Shown: piece by piece, positions 27,115 to 35,397 of the stretch | Position numbering within the stretch: position 1 is the stretch's first letter | Layout: the number at the start of each line of letters is the position of its first letter | Origin: Pseudonocardia humida | GTDB lineage: Bacteria > Actinomycetota > Actinomycetes > Mycobacteriales > Pseudonocardiaceae | Length of the DNA stretch: 64,000 nt | Assembly: GCF_023898865.1 (NCBI RefSeq) | Contig: NZ_JAGSOV010000010.1 | Span: 1-64,000 of the forward strand | Direction of reading: 5' to 3' | Notes under the pieces: generated by a model | Seen by the model: the letters and a program-made list of their open reading frames with translations, nothing else | Told to the model about the DNA's origin: nothing | Databases searched by the model: none | Program-made: the position numbers and the translations under genes

Positions 27115-28097
27115 GAGCCCGCGGGCGTGAAGTAGCGGCGCGGGTTGTCGACCATCATCGTGGTGATCTGCTCGTCGGAGACGCCCGACTCGCGCAGCGC
27201 CGGCAGCACGTCCTGGCCGATGTGCTGGAAGTTCCAGTTGGGCAGGACCGCTGCCAGGGTGGCCTGGGTCTCCTCGCCGGCGAAGAAGTCCATGTAGCAG
27301 GAGGCGTCATGGGCGAGCACGATCCGATCGGCGTAGCCCTGCGCGCACAGCGCGGCGATAGTCGCCACGCGGTTCGCGGTCGGGTTGTACAGGTCGACGC
27401 CGAACCGGTCGCAGCCGATCGTCGCGCCCTGGTCCATGATCCACTTGAGGTAGTCCAGGTCGTTGGTGTCCCCGGCGTGCCCGATCACAACCTTGGTCAG
27501 ATCGACGTCCTGCTTCGCGTAGAACTCCAGCGCGAGACGGCCGGTCTGGTGCGCCGCGTTCGTGTGCACCGTGATCGGCAGTCCGGTCTGCCGGTGGGTC
27601 TCGCAGATCGCGTTCTGGATCCGGGTCTGGTCCGGGGTGAGCCCGCGCTCCTCGACCACGCACTTGAGGAACGCGGCCTTGACGCCCGTCCCACCGATTC
27701 CCTCGTGGACGTCGCGCAGGAACATGTCCACCATCGGCTCCGGGCCGCCCAGGTCGGTGCCCGGCCCGCGGTAGTGGAAGTAGTGCGGGATCTCGTCGAA
27801 CGTGTAGAGCCCCGTCGCGGCCACGATGTTGATGTCGACCTCGGCGTTGATCCGGGCCACCCGCGGGATGTAGCGGCCCAGCCCGATCACCGTGGGGTCG
27901 ACGATCGTGTCGACCCCCGACTCCTTGAGGGCGGTCAGCTTCGCGATGGCGTCGGCGACCCGCTCCTCCTCGTCCCAGTACTGGTCGCCGAAGTTGTTGA
28001 AGACGTCCGGGGTGAGCACGAAGACGTGCTCGTGCATGAGGGTCACACCGAGGTCGTCCACCTCGACCGGACCGCGGACCGTCTCAACCGCCACCAT
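27111..28097 (-). CDS. phosphotriesterase-family metal hydrolase (probable lactonase)
   Basis: The 328-residue amidohydrolase-fold protein has all binuclear metal ligands: LMHEHVF (HxH, normally HxH in strand 1), the bridging Lys in VKAAFLKCVVEE, His in PITVHTNA, His in VIGHAGDTND and the Asp in LAHDASCYMDFF. Phosphotriesterase relatives (PTE-like lactonases, Php) mostly open lactones and only by chance cleave organophosphates. ATG 28097 is preceded by GGAGG-type sequence. It is the first gene of an operon with the acyl-CoA synthetase, which suggests the product acid is made into a CoA ester. Confidence 0.92.
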   Translation of the reverse strand: MVAVETVRGPVEVDDLGVTLMHEHVFVLTPDVFNNFGDQYWDEEERVADAIAKLTALKESGVDTIVDPTVIGLGRYIPRVARINAEVDINIVAATGLYTFDEIPHYFHYRGPGTDLGGPEPMVDMFLRDVHEGIGGTGVKAAFLKCVVEERGLTPDQTRIQNAICETHRQTGLPITVHTNAAHQTGRLALEFYAKQDVDLTKVVIGHAGDTNDLDYLKWIMDQGATIGCDRFGVDLYNPTANRVATIAALCAQGYADRIVLAHDASCYMDFFAGEETQATLAAVLPNWNFQHIGQDVLPALRESGVSDEQITTMMVDNPRRYFTPAGS

Positions 28098-28138
28098 GCC
28101 TGGCCTCCTCGCCACCCGACCGCACCGTCGACGTGGTG

Positions 28139-28168
28139 ATCGTCGCCGTCCCCGCGGCCGGTGGTCAA
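28139..28168 (-). promoter_or_regulatory. candidate sigma-70 promoter for the phosphotriesterase operon
   Basis: On the minus strand TTGACC (28163-28168) and GACGAT (28139-28144) are separated by 18 bp and lie about 40 bp before the ATG at 28097. The -35 box is near consensus and the -10 is weak, as is common in GC-rich actinobacteria. Confidence 0.38.
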
Positions 28169-28216
28169 GGACCGCGGGTCGCACGCGCAGACCGTGCGGT
28201 CCGCCCACCCCCGGCT

Positions 28217-28966
28217 TCAGTAGAGGTCGGCGACCAGCTCCATGGCGCGGTCCATGACCCGCCGCTGGGAGCGCGGCATCGTCGTGCCCCAGTCGCTCAT
28301 GACGACCTCGGCGAGCGGGTGCCAGCTGCCGCGGGGCTCGCCCGCGGCGTGCTCGGCGCGGATCATGGCCGCCATGTCGGCCGCCAGCCCGTCCACCGTC
28401 GCGGTGTCCGCGTCGACGTCGGCGAGCGCGTCGAAGCGCCGGGCCAGCTCGGCGTAGTCGGGCCGCTGCACCAGCCGCTCGTACACCCGCACGTACTCGG
28501 CGACGATGGCGTCGGTGCGCTCCGGGTGCAGGGCCAGGTCGAGCAGGAGCACCTCCTTCTCCAGCGCGACCGCCCTGGCCGGGGCCCCGTCGGCGACGGC
28601 CTTCGCGAAGATCACCGCCAGCGGCTCGGGCAGCTCCGGGTCGGGGCTGGCCGCCCGCAGCCGGGCCAGCTGCGCGCGCTGCGCGGCGATCCGCTCGGCC
28701 TGCGCGGCCAGTTCGGCGTCCAGCGCGTCGAGGGCCTCGTGCAGGGCGGGCTCGGCGCCGTCGAGGAGCTCGGCGATCCGGTCCAGCGCCAGCCCGAGCT
28801 CGCGCAGCCGGCGCACCCGCAGCAGCCGCACCAGCGCGGCGGCGCCGTAGCGGCGGTAGCCGGAGTGGTCGCGCACGGGCTCGGCCAGCAGCCCGATGCC
28901 GTGGTAGTGGCGCACCGCGCGCACCGTGGTGCCGGCCAGCTTGGCCAGCTCACCGATCGTCAGCAT
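28217..28966 (-). CDS. MerR-family transcriptional regulator
   Basis: The 249-residue protein starts with a MerR winged helix (MLTIGELAKLAGTTVRAVRH, YHGIGLLAEPVRDHSGYRRY), followed by the dimerising coiled coil (to about residue 120) rich in Ala/Glu/Leu. The 130-residue C-terminal domain has no Cys metal site, so it probably binds an organic ligand. Its ATG lies inside the end of the MFS gene (17-bp overlap) on the same strand, so it is co-transcribed with the exporter and is likely its regulator. A MerR-type promoter sits before the MFS gene. Confidence 0.93.
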   Translation of the reverse strand: MLTIGELAKLAGTTVRAVRHYHGIGLLAEPVRDHSGYRRYGAAALVRLLRVRRLRELGLALDRIAELLDGAEPALHEALDALDAELAAQAERIAAQRAQLARLRAASPDPELPEPLAVIFAKAVADGAPARAVALEKEVLLLDLALHPERTDAIVAEYVRVYERLVQRPDYAELARRFDALADVDADTATVDGLAADMAAMIRAEHAAGEPRGSWHPLAEVVMSDWGTTMPRSQRRVMDRAMELVADLY

Positions 28967-30155
28967 CGGCAACGACCTCCATCGCCGGTTCGAGCGCGCG
29001 CAGGGCCGGGGCCAGCAGTGTCGCCACGACGACGAGCAGCCACAGCCCGGCCACCAGCATGCCCGTCGGGCGCACACCGATCCCCTCCACCAGCAGTCCC
29101 GCCCCCAGCATTCCGACGGGGGCCACGGCGAGCACCGCCGCGTTCTGCAGGCCCATGACCCGCCCGCGCACCCGCTCCGGGATCCGCTCGCCCAGCAGCA
29201 CCGTCGTGATCGCCGAGAGCGGGCCCATCCCCAGCCCGACCAGCACCGCGGCGCCCAGCAGCAGCGGTGTCGGCGGCAGCAGCGCGAGCACCACCATGCC
29301 GGCGGTCGTGGTGAGCAGCGCGAGGACGAACGTCGCCCGTCGCGAGACCTTGGCGCCCACCGCGGCGTACGCGCTCGCGCCGCCGATCCCGCCCACCGCG
29401 ATGGCGGTGATCACCAGCCCGAGCACCCCCGGCGAGTCCAGCGCCACCAGGTGCACCGGCAGCAGCAGGCCCTGCAGCGGCGCGATCACCGCGACGGCGC
29501 CCACCGACACCAGCGTGATGGTGAGCAGCAGCCGGTCGCCGCGCAGCACCGACCACGCCGGACCCATCTCCAGGAACCCGCTGCGCCCGGTGGCCGCGCC
29601 GACCCCGGCCGGCAGCGTGGCCGTCACCGCCGCGGCCAGCGCCGAGCAGGCGACGGTCGCCCACAGCACGGTGACCGGGTCCAGGAGCGCCAGCAGCCCA
29701 CCGGCCACCGCGGGCCCGACGATCAGCACCACCCCGCCGATGCCCTCCCGCAACCCCGCCAGCCGTTCCAGCGGCACCCCCGCCGCGGCGGCCACGTCCG
29801 GGGCGAGCGCCTCCCGCGCGGTCATGCCGGGCACGTCGAACAGCGACCCGGCCACGCCCAGGACGATGAACCAGCCCAGCGTGAGCCCGGTCCAGGCGTC
29901 GACGAGCGGCAGCGCGGCGATGGCCGCCGCCGAGGCGAGGTCGGCGCCCACGGAGATCCGGCGGCGACCGAACCGGTCGACCACCCCGCCGCCGACCACG
30001 GCGGCCAGCAGCATCGGCAGCGCCGCCGCGGCGGCGATGAGGCCCGCCGCCGCGGCGTCGCCGGTGCGGACCAGGACGAGCCAGGGCAGCGCGACGCCGG
30101 CCACGGCGTTGCCGAACAGCGAGAGCGCGTCGGCGAGGAGGTATCGGATGACCAT
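28950..30155 (-). CDS. MFS transporter, probable drug exporter
   Basis: The 401-residue inner-membrane protein has about twelve hydrophobic segments in two halves. The MFS loop motif after TM2 is visible as GGGVVDRFGRRRISVGADL and a matching loop in the second half near AYAAVGAKVSRRATF. Together with the co-transcribed MerR regulator it forms a typical ligand-induced multidrug efflux pair. The ATG at 30155 is close to a palindromic MerR-type promoter. Substrate unknown. Confidence 0.9.
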   Translation of the reverse strand: MVIRYLLADALSLFGNAVAGVALPWLVLVRTGDAAAAGLIAAAAALPMLLAAVVGGGVVDRFGRRRISVGADLASAAAIAALPLVDAWTGLTLGWFIVLGVAGSLFDVPGMTAREALAPDVAAAAGVPLERLAGLREGIGGVVLIVGPAVAGGLLALLDPVTVLWATVACSALAAAVTATLPAGVGAATGRSGFLEMGPAWSVLRGDRLLLTITLVSVGAVAVIAPLQGLLLPVHLVALDSPGVLGLVITAIAVGGIGGASAYAAVGAKVSRRATFVLALLTTTAGMVVLALLPPTPLLLGAAVLVGLGMGPLSAITTVLLGERIPERVRGRVMGLQNAAVLAVAPVGMLGAGLLVEGIGVRPTGMLVAGLWLLVVVATLLAPALRALEPAMEVVADADDR

Positions 30156-30174
30156 GGGATGACTGTCCGACCCT

Positions 30175-30193
30175 GACCCTGCGTCAGGGTCAA
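30175..30193 (-). promoter_or_regulatory. MerR-type palindromic promoter of the MFS-merR operon
   Basis: GACCCTG-ACG-CAGGGTC is a perfect 17-bp palindrome on the minus strand, overlapping a TTGACC -35 box (30188-30193). With GGACAG as -10 the spacer would be 19 bp, the overlong spacing that MerR regulators correct by twisting DNA. It overlaps the last codons of the HAD gene. The MerR protein encoded in the same operon is the likely binder. Confidence 0.62.
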
Positions 30194-30777
30194 GCCGCGT
30201 CCAGGAAGGCCGCGAGACCGTCCGGGCAGCGGTAGTGGTGGGCCCGCAGTCCCGCCTCCCGCGCCGCCGCCACGTGGCCCTCGGTGTCGTCGACGAACAG
30301 GCACTCGGCGGGCTCCCGCCCCAGCTGCCCGCAGACCAGCGCGAACACCCGCGGGTCGGGCTTGGCCACGCCGAGCTCGTGGCTGGAGAAGACCCGGTCG
30401 AGCTCGCGGTCGAGGCCGAGGCGGGCCAGGTCGTGCGGGAGGCGGCTGGTGGCGTTGGTCAGCGCCACCACCGGAGCGCTCCGCCGGTACCGCCGCACGA
30501 TCTCCAGCACGGCCGGCTCGACGGCCCCCGACGACGCCGACCACTCGGCCACCGCCCGCGCCGCCGCCGGGCCGTGCGCGGCCGCCAGCGCGCCGGCGAC
30601 CTCGGCGCGCCAGCGGTCGTCGTCGATCGTCCCGGTCACCACCCGGTGCAGGAGCCCCGGCTCGAACGCCGCGGCGGGCAGGGCGCCGCGGGGCAGGCCG
30701 TGGCGGGCCTCGACGGCGTCGAACGGCTCCCACCGGCGCAGCACGCCGTCCAGGTCGATGATCAGCGGCGCGGGCAC
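30190..30777 (-). CDS. HAD-superfamily hydrolase
   Basis: The 195-residue cytosolic protein has HAD motif I IIDLDGVL (nucleophile Asp8, Asp10), motif II in VVALTNATS, motif III Lys in GVAKPDPRVF and motif IV CLFVDDTEGHVAAAREAG. The cap is the small helical type of subfamily I. Such enzymes dephosphorylate small metabolites or dehalogenate haloacids; the sequence does not decide which. It ends in the promoter of the MFS gene and begins 3 bp from the end of the F420-type oxidoreductase gene on the same strand. Confidence 0.9.
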   Translation of the reverse strand: MPAPLIIDLDGVLRRWEPFDAVEARHGLPRGALPAAAFEPGLLHRVVTGTIDDDRWRAEVAGALAAAHGPAAARAVAEWSASSGAVEPAVLEIVRRYRRSAPVVALTNATSRLPHDLARLGLDRELDRVFSSHELGVAKPDPRVFALVCGQLGREPAECLFVDDTEGHVAAAREAGLRAHHYRCPDGLAAFLDAA

Positions 30778-30780
30778 CGG

Positions 30781-31227
30781 TCAGGAGTTGCCGTACACAC
30801 GCGTCGGGGTGACGAGAACGGCCGTGCGGCGCTCCTCGCGCATCGTGCGGTCGTAGGCGTCCCAGTCGTCGTGGGTGCCGCCGGCGGCGGTGAAGACCTC
30901 GCGCAGCAGCAGCCGCAGGCGCTCGGCGTCGACGCCGTCGGCCGGGTCGTCGGGGCCGATCAGCTCGCTGGTGCCGTCCACGCCGACCCACTTCCAGCCG
31001 GAGCGGAACAGCAGGGACGTGGCCGGGCGCTCGCGCAGGTTGCGCAGCTTGACCGGGCCGTAGGTGACGTACCCGACCACCGGGCGCCCGGTCGTCGGGT
31101 GGTCGAGCACGCCGGCGTTGACCAGCGAGCTGTGCGGAGTGCCGTCGGCGCGCACGACGCTCACGCCCACCAGGCCGTGCTCGGCGGTGACGATGCTCCG
31201 GACCGGGTCGAGATCGGGGGTGTCCAC
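30781..31227 (-). CDS. PPOX-class F420-dependent oxidoreductase-like protein
   Basis: The 148-residue split-barrel protein fits the PPOX-class F420-binding family: AEHGLVGVSVVRADGTPHSS, LVNAGVLDHPTTGRPVVGYV, then GPVKLRNLRERPATSLLFRS with the basic KxxNLR site that binds the deazaflavin phosphate, and the helix LLREVFTAAGGTHDDWDAYD. F420-dependent reductases are common in actinobacteria that make this cofactor. GTG 31227 is chosen because family sequence starts just after it. It is the first gene of a two-gene unit with the HAD protein and is divergent from the secreted hydrolase. Confidence 0.85.
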   Translation of the reverse strand: MDTPDLDPVRSIVTAEHGLVGVSVVRADGTPHSSLVNAGVLDHPTTGRPVVGYVTYGPVKLRNLRERPATSLLFRSGWKWVGVDGTSELIGPDDPADGVDAERLRLLLREVFTAAGGTHDDWDAYDRTMREERRTAVLVTPTRVYGNS

Positions 31228-31345
31228 GGCCGTGACTCTGCCATTGCGGCCCCCTCCGGGATCCCCTATGCCCATCGGCAGACGCGCGGGCGGACCTGTC
31301 GTTCCTAGCGTCGTCCCCGTTCGAGCCCGTCGACGGAAGGACGAC

Positions 31346-32776
31346 ATGAGACCGACGATCCTGGGGGGCCTGGTGGCGGTGGCCGCGACGCTGGTGGTCG
31401 CGAGCCCGGCCGTCGCCGCGGCGGCCACCGGTGCCGGCGGGTCCGCCCTGAGCTGGGCGCCGTGCCCGGACGGCGGGCCACTGGAGTGCGCCTCGCTGGA
31501 GGTGCCCGTGGACTGGGACGACCCGGCCGGGCGCACGATCACCCTCGACCTGGCCCGGGCCCCGGCCACCGGTCCGGTCCGCTCCGGCGCCGTGGTCATG
31601 AACCCGGGCGGGCCCGGGATGTCGGGTGTCCGCGCGCTGGGCCGCAGCATCGACTCCTTCGCCGGGCTTCGCGCGCGGATGGACGTCGTGACCTGGAACC
31701 CGCGCGGGAGCGACGGGCGGTACCTGCCGGTGGAGCAGTGCATCGGCGGTCCGCTGTTCAGCACACCCCTCGACGAGGCGCAGTACGACGCCGCGGCGGC
31801 GGCCGGGGCCGAGGCCATGCGGCCCTGCCGCGACACCGATCCCGACCTGTTCGACAACCTCGACTCCGCGACCCAGGCCCGCGACCTGGACGCCATCCGC
31901 GCGGCGCTTGGCGAGGAGCGGCTGAACTACTTCGGCAACTCCTACGGCGGTGTCCTCGGGGCCGGCTACGCGAGGCTGTTCCCCGAGCGGGTGCGCACGA
32001 TGTACCTGGACAGCGTGCTCGACCACGTGTCGGGGGTGGAACGGATGCTCCAGGACGACTACCGCACCGTGGAGGTGCTGTTCGAGCGGTTCGCGCGGTG
32101 GTGCGACACCGCGCCGGAGTGCCACCAGCGCGGCGCTGACGTCAGCGCGGTCTGGCTCGACCTGGTCGCCGCGGCCGACCGGACGCCGATCCCCGTGCGC
32201 GGGTCCGACCCGCCGGTGGCCTTCGACGGCACCCTGCTGAAGTTCCTGGGCTTCGGCCACCTGGTCCGGTCCGCGCAGTGGCCGCTCCTCTCGGCCGCGA
32301 TCGAGAGCGCCCTCACCGGCGACGCCGGGCCGATGGACTTCACCGGCGCCGGCGCGATCCCGGTGCTCCCCGCCGCCGCACTGGCCACCCAGTGCGCCGA
32401 CGGGTTCGGCTTCGACGGCTTCGGGGCCTACGACCGCGCCCGCCGCGCCAACGCCGAGCTCTCCCCGCACATGGCGGGCGAACGGGAGTCCTACTTCGCG
32501 ACCTGCGCGGGCTGGCCGCGGCCGGTGGCGAACCCGCCGGGCCCGCTGCCGGGCGATCGGCTGCCGCCGTTCCTCGGCGCGGGACCGGTCCTGGAGCACT
32601 CCGCGGTGCGCGCGGTCGTCGACCAGGTGCCCGGCTCGGTGACGATCCGGTTCGACGACACCGGGCACGGGCTCTACCTCAACGAGGGCAACCGCTGCGT
32701 CATCGGGCACGCCGACCGGTACCTGACCGACGCCGTGCTGCCGCCCGCGGACACCGTGTGCCCGCCGAACGCCTGA
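31346..32776 (+). CDS. secreted alpha/beta-hydrolase, tripeptidyl-aminopeptidase-like
   Basis: The 476-residue protein has a signal peptide (LVAVAATLVVASPAVAAAA). It belongs to the TAP/SlpD-like alpha/beta-hydrolases of actinobacteria: oxyanion strand VVMNPGGPGMSG, WNPRGSDGR, nucleophile Ser199 in FGNSYGGVLG and His441 in DDTGHGLYL. The acid residue is usually in a segment like QGxLDPATP just before the last 40 residues; here that stretch reads LPPFLGAGPVLEHSAVR and no equivalent Asp is visible. Activity may therefore be reduced, or another acid may serve. ATG 31346 follows GGAAGGACG. It stands alone before the sensor kinase gene. Confidence 0.88.
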   Translation: MRPTILGGLVAVAATLVVASPAVAAAATGAGGSALSWAPCPDGGPLECASLEVPVDWDDPAGRTITLDLARAPATGPVRSGAVVMNPGGPGMSGVRALGRSIDSFAGLRARMDVVTWNPRGSDGRYLPVEQCIGGPLFSTPLDEAQYDAAAAAGAEAMRPCRDTDPDLFDNLDSATQARDLDAIRAALGEERLNYFGNSYGGVLGAGYARLFPERVRTMYLDSVLDHVSGVERMLQDDYRTVEVLFERFARWCDTAPECHQRGADVSAVWLDLVAAADRTPIPVRGSDPPVAFDGTLLKFLGFGHLVRSAQWPLLSAAIESALTGDAGPMDFTGAGAIPVLPAAALATQCADGFGFDGFGAYDRARRANAELSPHMAGERESYFATCAGWPRPVANPPGPLPGDRLPPFLGAGPVLEHSAVRAVVDQVPGSVTIRFDDTGHGLYLNEGNRCVIGHADRYLTDAVLPPADTVCPPNA

Positions 32777-32786
32777 CGAGCGGAGG

Positions 32787-33956
32787 ATGGACCGGGTGAC
32801 GGGGAACGCACCGCGCCGGGACCGGGTGCTCGCGGCGTGGCGCGGGCTCCGCCCCGGCCTGCAGGACGTCCTGGTCGCGGCGGCCGCCGCCGCCGTGATG
32901 CTGACCATGCTGATGACCGACGCCCGGTTCCTCGACGGCGGACCGGAGCTGGCCTGGCCGCTGCTGGCCGTCGCCGCCGCCGCACCGCTCGCGCTGCGGC
33001 GGCGGTTCCCGGTCGCGGTGGCCGCCGCCGTGGCCGCGCTGACGACGGCGGCCGCCGCGCTCGCCGGGCGCGACGTCGGCTTCCTGGGCGCAGCGGTCGC
33101 GATCGGTTCGGCGGCCTACCACGCCGTGAACCGGGTGGCGCCGCTGGCGATCGGCTCCACGGCCTGGACGGCGGCCTTCGGCCTCATCGGGGGCGCCGGC
33201 ATCGAGCCGAGCGCGTTGATCATGTACGGCGGGCTCGGTCTGGCCCCGGTGGCCATCGGGTACGCGCTGCGCCTGCAGGCCGACCGCGGCGCCGACACGG
33301 CCCGCGTGGAGCGCGCCCGCGCGGCCGTGGAGCGGGCCGAGGAACGCTCCCGCATCGCCCGCGAGGTGCACGACGCCGTCGGCCACCACCTCAGCGCCAT
33401 CCGCCTGCAGGCCGTCGGCGCCCGCCGCGGTGCCGCGGGCCCCGAGGCGGCCGACCGGACGCTGCGCACCATCGCCGACCTCTCCCACCAGGCCCTGGTC
33501 GACATCCGCGGGCTGCTGGGGGTGCTGCGCGAGGAGGCGCCCGAGCCGCACGGCCCGGGGCTGGACGACCTCGACGCCATGGCGCGCCGGCTCGGCGAGC
33601 AGGGGCTGCGGGTGCGCCTGCGGATCGCCGCCGGCGTCGAGCGCGACCTGCCGGTCGCCGTCGCGGCGTGCGCGGTGCGGATCGTGGCCGAGGCGCTGGC
33701 GAACGTCCTGCGGCACTCCGCGGCCCGCGCCGCGGTCGTGCGGATCGAGCGGGCCGGCGGCGCCGTGGCGGTCTCGGTGCACGATCCCGGCCCGGCCCGA
33801 CCGGACGGGAGCGGCACCGGCGCCGGGATCCGCGGGATGCGCGAGCGGGCGGACTCCCTCGGCGGCACCGCGGAGGCCGGGCCCGACGGCCGGGGCGGCT
33901 GGCGGGTGCGGGCCGTGCTGCCGGGTGCGCCCGTGCCGGTGGGGACGCGGGCGTGA
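32787..33956 (+). CDS. two-component sensor histidine kinase, NarL/DesK type
   Basis: The 389-residue kinase has four or five N-terminal membrane helices (from VLVAAAAAAVMLTMLM to about residue 155) and no large periplasmic domain, so it probably senses the membrane or an intramembrane signal. A short coiled coil leads to the HisKA_3 box SRIAREVHDAVGHHLSAIRL with phosphoacceptor His195, and an HATPase domain ending GAGIRGMRERADSLGGTAEA. ATG 32787 begins 10 bp after the hydrolase stop. It overlaps the response regulator gene by a GTGA, so the pair is co-translated. Confidence 0.93.
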   Translation: MDRVTGNAPRRDRVLAAWRGLRPGLQDVLVAAAAAAVMLTMLMTDARFLDGGPELAWPLLAVAAAAPLALRRRFPVAVAAAVAALTTAAAALAGRDVGFLGAAVAIGSAAYHAVNRVAPLAIGSTAWTAAFGLIGGAGIEPSALIMYGGLGLAPVAIGYALRLQADRGADTARVERARAAVERAEERSRIAREVHDAVGHHLSAIRLQAVGARRGAAGPEAADRTLRTIADLSHQALVDIRGLLGVLREEAPEPHGPGLDDLDAMARRLGEQGLRVRLRIAAGVERDLPVAVAACAVRIVAEALANVLRHSAARAAVVRIERAGGAVAVSVHDPGPARPDGSGTGAGIRGMRERADSLGGTAEAGPDGRGGWRVRAVLPGAPVPVGTRA

Positions 33957-34633
33957 TCCGGGTGCTGGTCGCCGACGACCAGGAGGCCGTCCGCGACGGG
34001 CTGGCGATGCTGCTCGGGGCCGAGCCGGACATCGACGTCGTCGGTGCGGCGGTCGACGGCGCCGACCTGGTGGCGCTGGCCCGCCGGCGCCGCCCGGACG
34101 TCGTGCTCACCGACATCCGGATGCCGCGGATGGACGGGGTCGCCGCGATCCGGCGGCTGGTCGCGCTCGACCCGGCCCCCGCGGTGATCGCCCTGACCAC
34201 GTTCGACACCGACGAGCACCTGTTCGGCGCGCTGCAGGCCGGGGCGGTGGGCTTCCTGCTCAAGGACGGCGACGACGAGCTGTTCGCGCGGGCGGTCCGC
34301 ACCGCCCACGCCGGCGGCGGGCTGATCGACCCGCAGGTCACCCCGCGGCTGGTGCACCGGTTCGCCACGACCTCACCGCGCCCGCCGGGGCGCGAGCTCG
34401 ACCGGCTCACCGACCGCGAGACCGAGGTGCTGCGCTGCCTGGGCTTCGGGCACTCCAACGCCCGCATCGCCGAGCTGCTGGCCGTCTCGCCGGGCACCGT
34501 CAAGGTCCACGTGGAGCGGGTGCTGGCCAAGCTGGGACTGTCCGGCCGGGTGCAGGCGGCCCTCTACGCGCACCGGCACGGGCTGCTCACCTGGGCCGAC
34601 CGGGACCCGGCCGATCCCGCCGGGGAGAGCTAG
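33953..34633 (+). CDS. LuxR/NarL-family response regulator
   Basis: The 226-residue regulator has a receiver domain (VLVADDQEAVRDGLAMLLGA; phosphoacceptor Asp in VVLTDIRMPRMDG near residue 54; switch Thr in ALTTFDTDEH; Lys in FLLKDG) and a C-terminal LuxR HTH (LTDRETEVLRCLGFGHSNAR, VSPGTVKVHVERVLAKLGLS). It is the cognate partner of the kinase immediately upstream. Targets are not evident; the hydrolase gene just before the kinase is a candidate. Confidence 0.94.
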   Translation: MIRVLVADDQEAVRDGLAMLLGAEPDIDVVGAAVDGADLVALARRRRPDVVLTDIRMPRMDGVAAIRRLVALDPAPAVIALTTFDTDEHLFGALQAGAVGFLLKDGDDELFARAVRTAHAGGGLIDPQVTPRLVHRFATTSPRPPGRELDRLTDRETEVLRCLGFGHSNARIAELLAVSPGTVKVHVERVLAKLGLSGRVQAALYAHRHGLLTWADRDPADPAGES

Positions 34634-34677
34634 CCGGCAGCCGCGATGCGGCGCGCCGCGACCGGATGTGATCGCCG

Positions 34678-34700
34678 CGTCGAGATCGACCTCATCCGGC
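34678..34700. repeat. possible half copy of the diverged palindrome
   Basis: CGTCGAGATCGACCTCATCC resembles the left arm of the palindrome at 35272 (CGTCGAGATCGACCCCATCG). The two stretches bracket the DUF559-type pseudogene. It is short and of a composition common in this genome, so it may be chance. Confidence 0.3.
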
Positions 34701-34719
34701 CCGACCGAGCGGCCGAGCC

Positions 34720-35216
34720 CTACGGGGTCGACATCGCTGCCAGGGCACGCCGGAGCTGCGCGACGATGAGGTCCGGGCGGTGCAGCACGTCCCCCTTCGG
34801 GTACCGGTAGACGCGCCGGCCCTTGTCCACCAGGGCGGTGTGACGCGCGATGTCGCGCAGCACGGCGTCCGGGGCGGTGCGCGGCCGGGTGCGATGCGCT
34901 CACGGCGCACCACCAGTCCCGGGCAGCCGCGCTGCCCGCGGGCGGGCCGATCAGCTCGACCGGGGCGGCCGACGGGCCGCAGGACACGCCGAGGGAGCTC
35001 AGTGGCCGAGTGGCCGGCGAGCACGCCCTCGGTCCCTGCGTACCGGTAGGCGGCGTGCGAGCGCAGCGCCGGATCCAGGACCAGGTCGGCGGGGACGTAG
35101 GTGTCGGGGAAGACGTGGCGGAACCGCGGCCCGAGCAGCACGTCCCAGGTGACGAGCCCCGCGGCGACGGCGTCCGAGCCGCGGAACGCCACCCGCCACC
35201 CGGGCACGCTCTCCAT
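34720..35216 (-). pseudogene. decayed DUF559/AbiEi-like protein gene
   Basis: Three minus-strand frames together rebuild an actinobacterial DUF559-type protein. The N-terminus from ATG 35216 reads GWRVAFRGSDAVAAGLVTWD and LLGPRFRHVFPDTYVPADLV; a second frame continues SCGPSAAPVELIGPPAGS; a third ends DAVLRDIARHTALVDKGRRV and YRYPKGDVLHRPDLIVAQLR. The last part is the VSR-nuclease-like DUF559 ending. Intact relatives are near 280-300 residues; this has at least two frameshifts and a large central loss. The family is linked to very-short-patch-repair-like endonucleases and toxin-antitoxin genes. It cannot make the full protein. Confidence 0.75.
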
Positions 35217-35271
35217 GGCGCGGAGCATCGCGCGTCGAGGCCGACGTCCGCGGCCGTTCCGGGCGGATCCG

Positions 35272-35335
35272 CCGTCGAGATCGACCCCATCGGCCTCGAC
35301 GGAGCCGATGAGCCGCACCACGTCGATCTCGACGG
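35272..35335. repeat. diverged intergenic palindrome with compensated arms
   Basis: CCGTCGAGATCGAC (35272-35285) and GTCGATCTCGACGG (35322-35335) are perfect 14-bp inverted repeats, 64 bp overall. The arms are those of the 67-bp family except for one base on each side, and those two changes restore pairing. The interior is unrelated (CATCGGCCTCGACGGAGCCG). Confidence 0.6.
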
Positions 35336-35397
35336 TCCGCGGTCACCCGGCCGGCTCGGGTCGGCCGACCGCCCGGACGCCCTCGGCGTGCGGTAGC

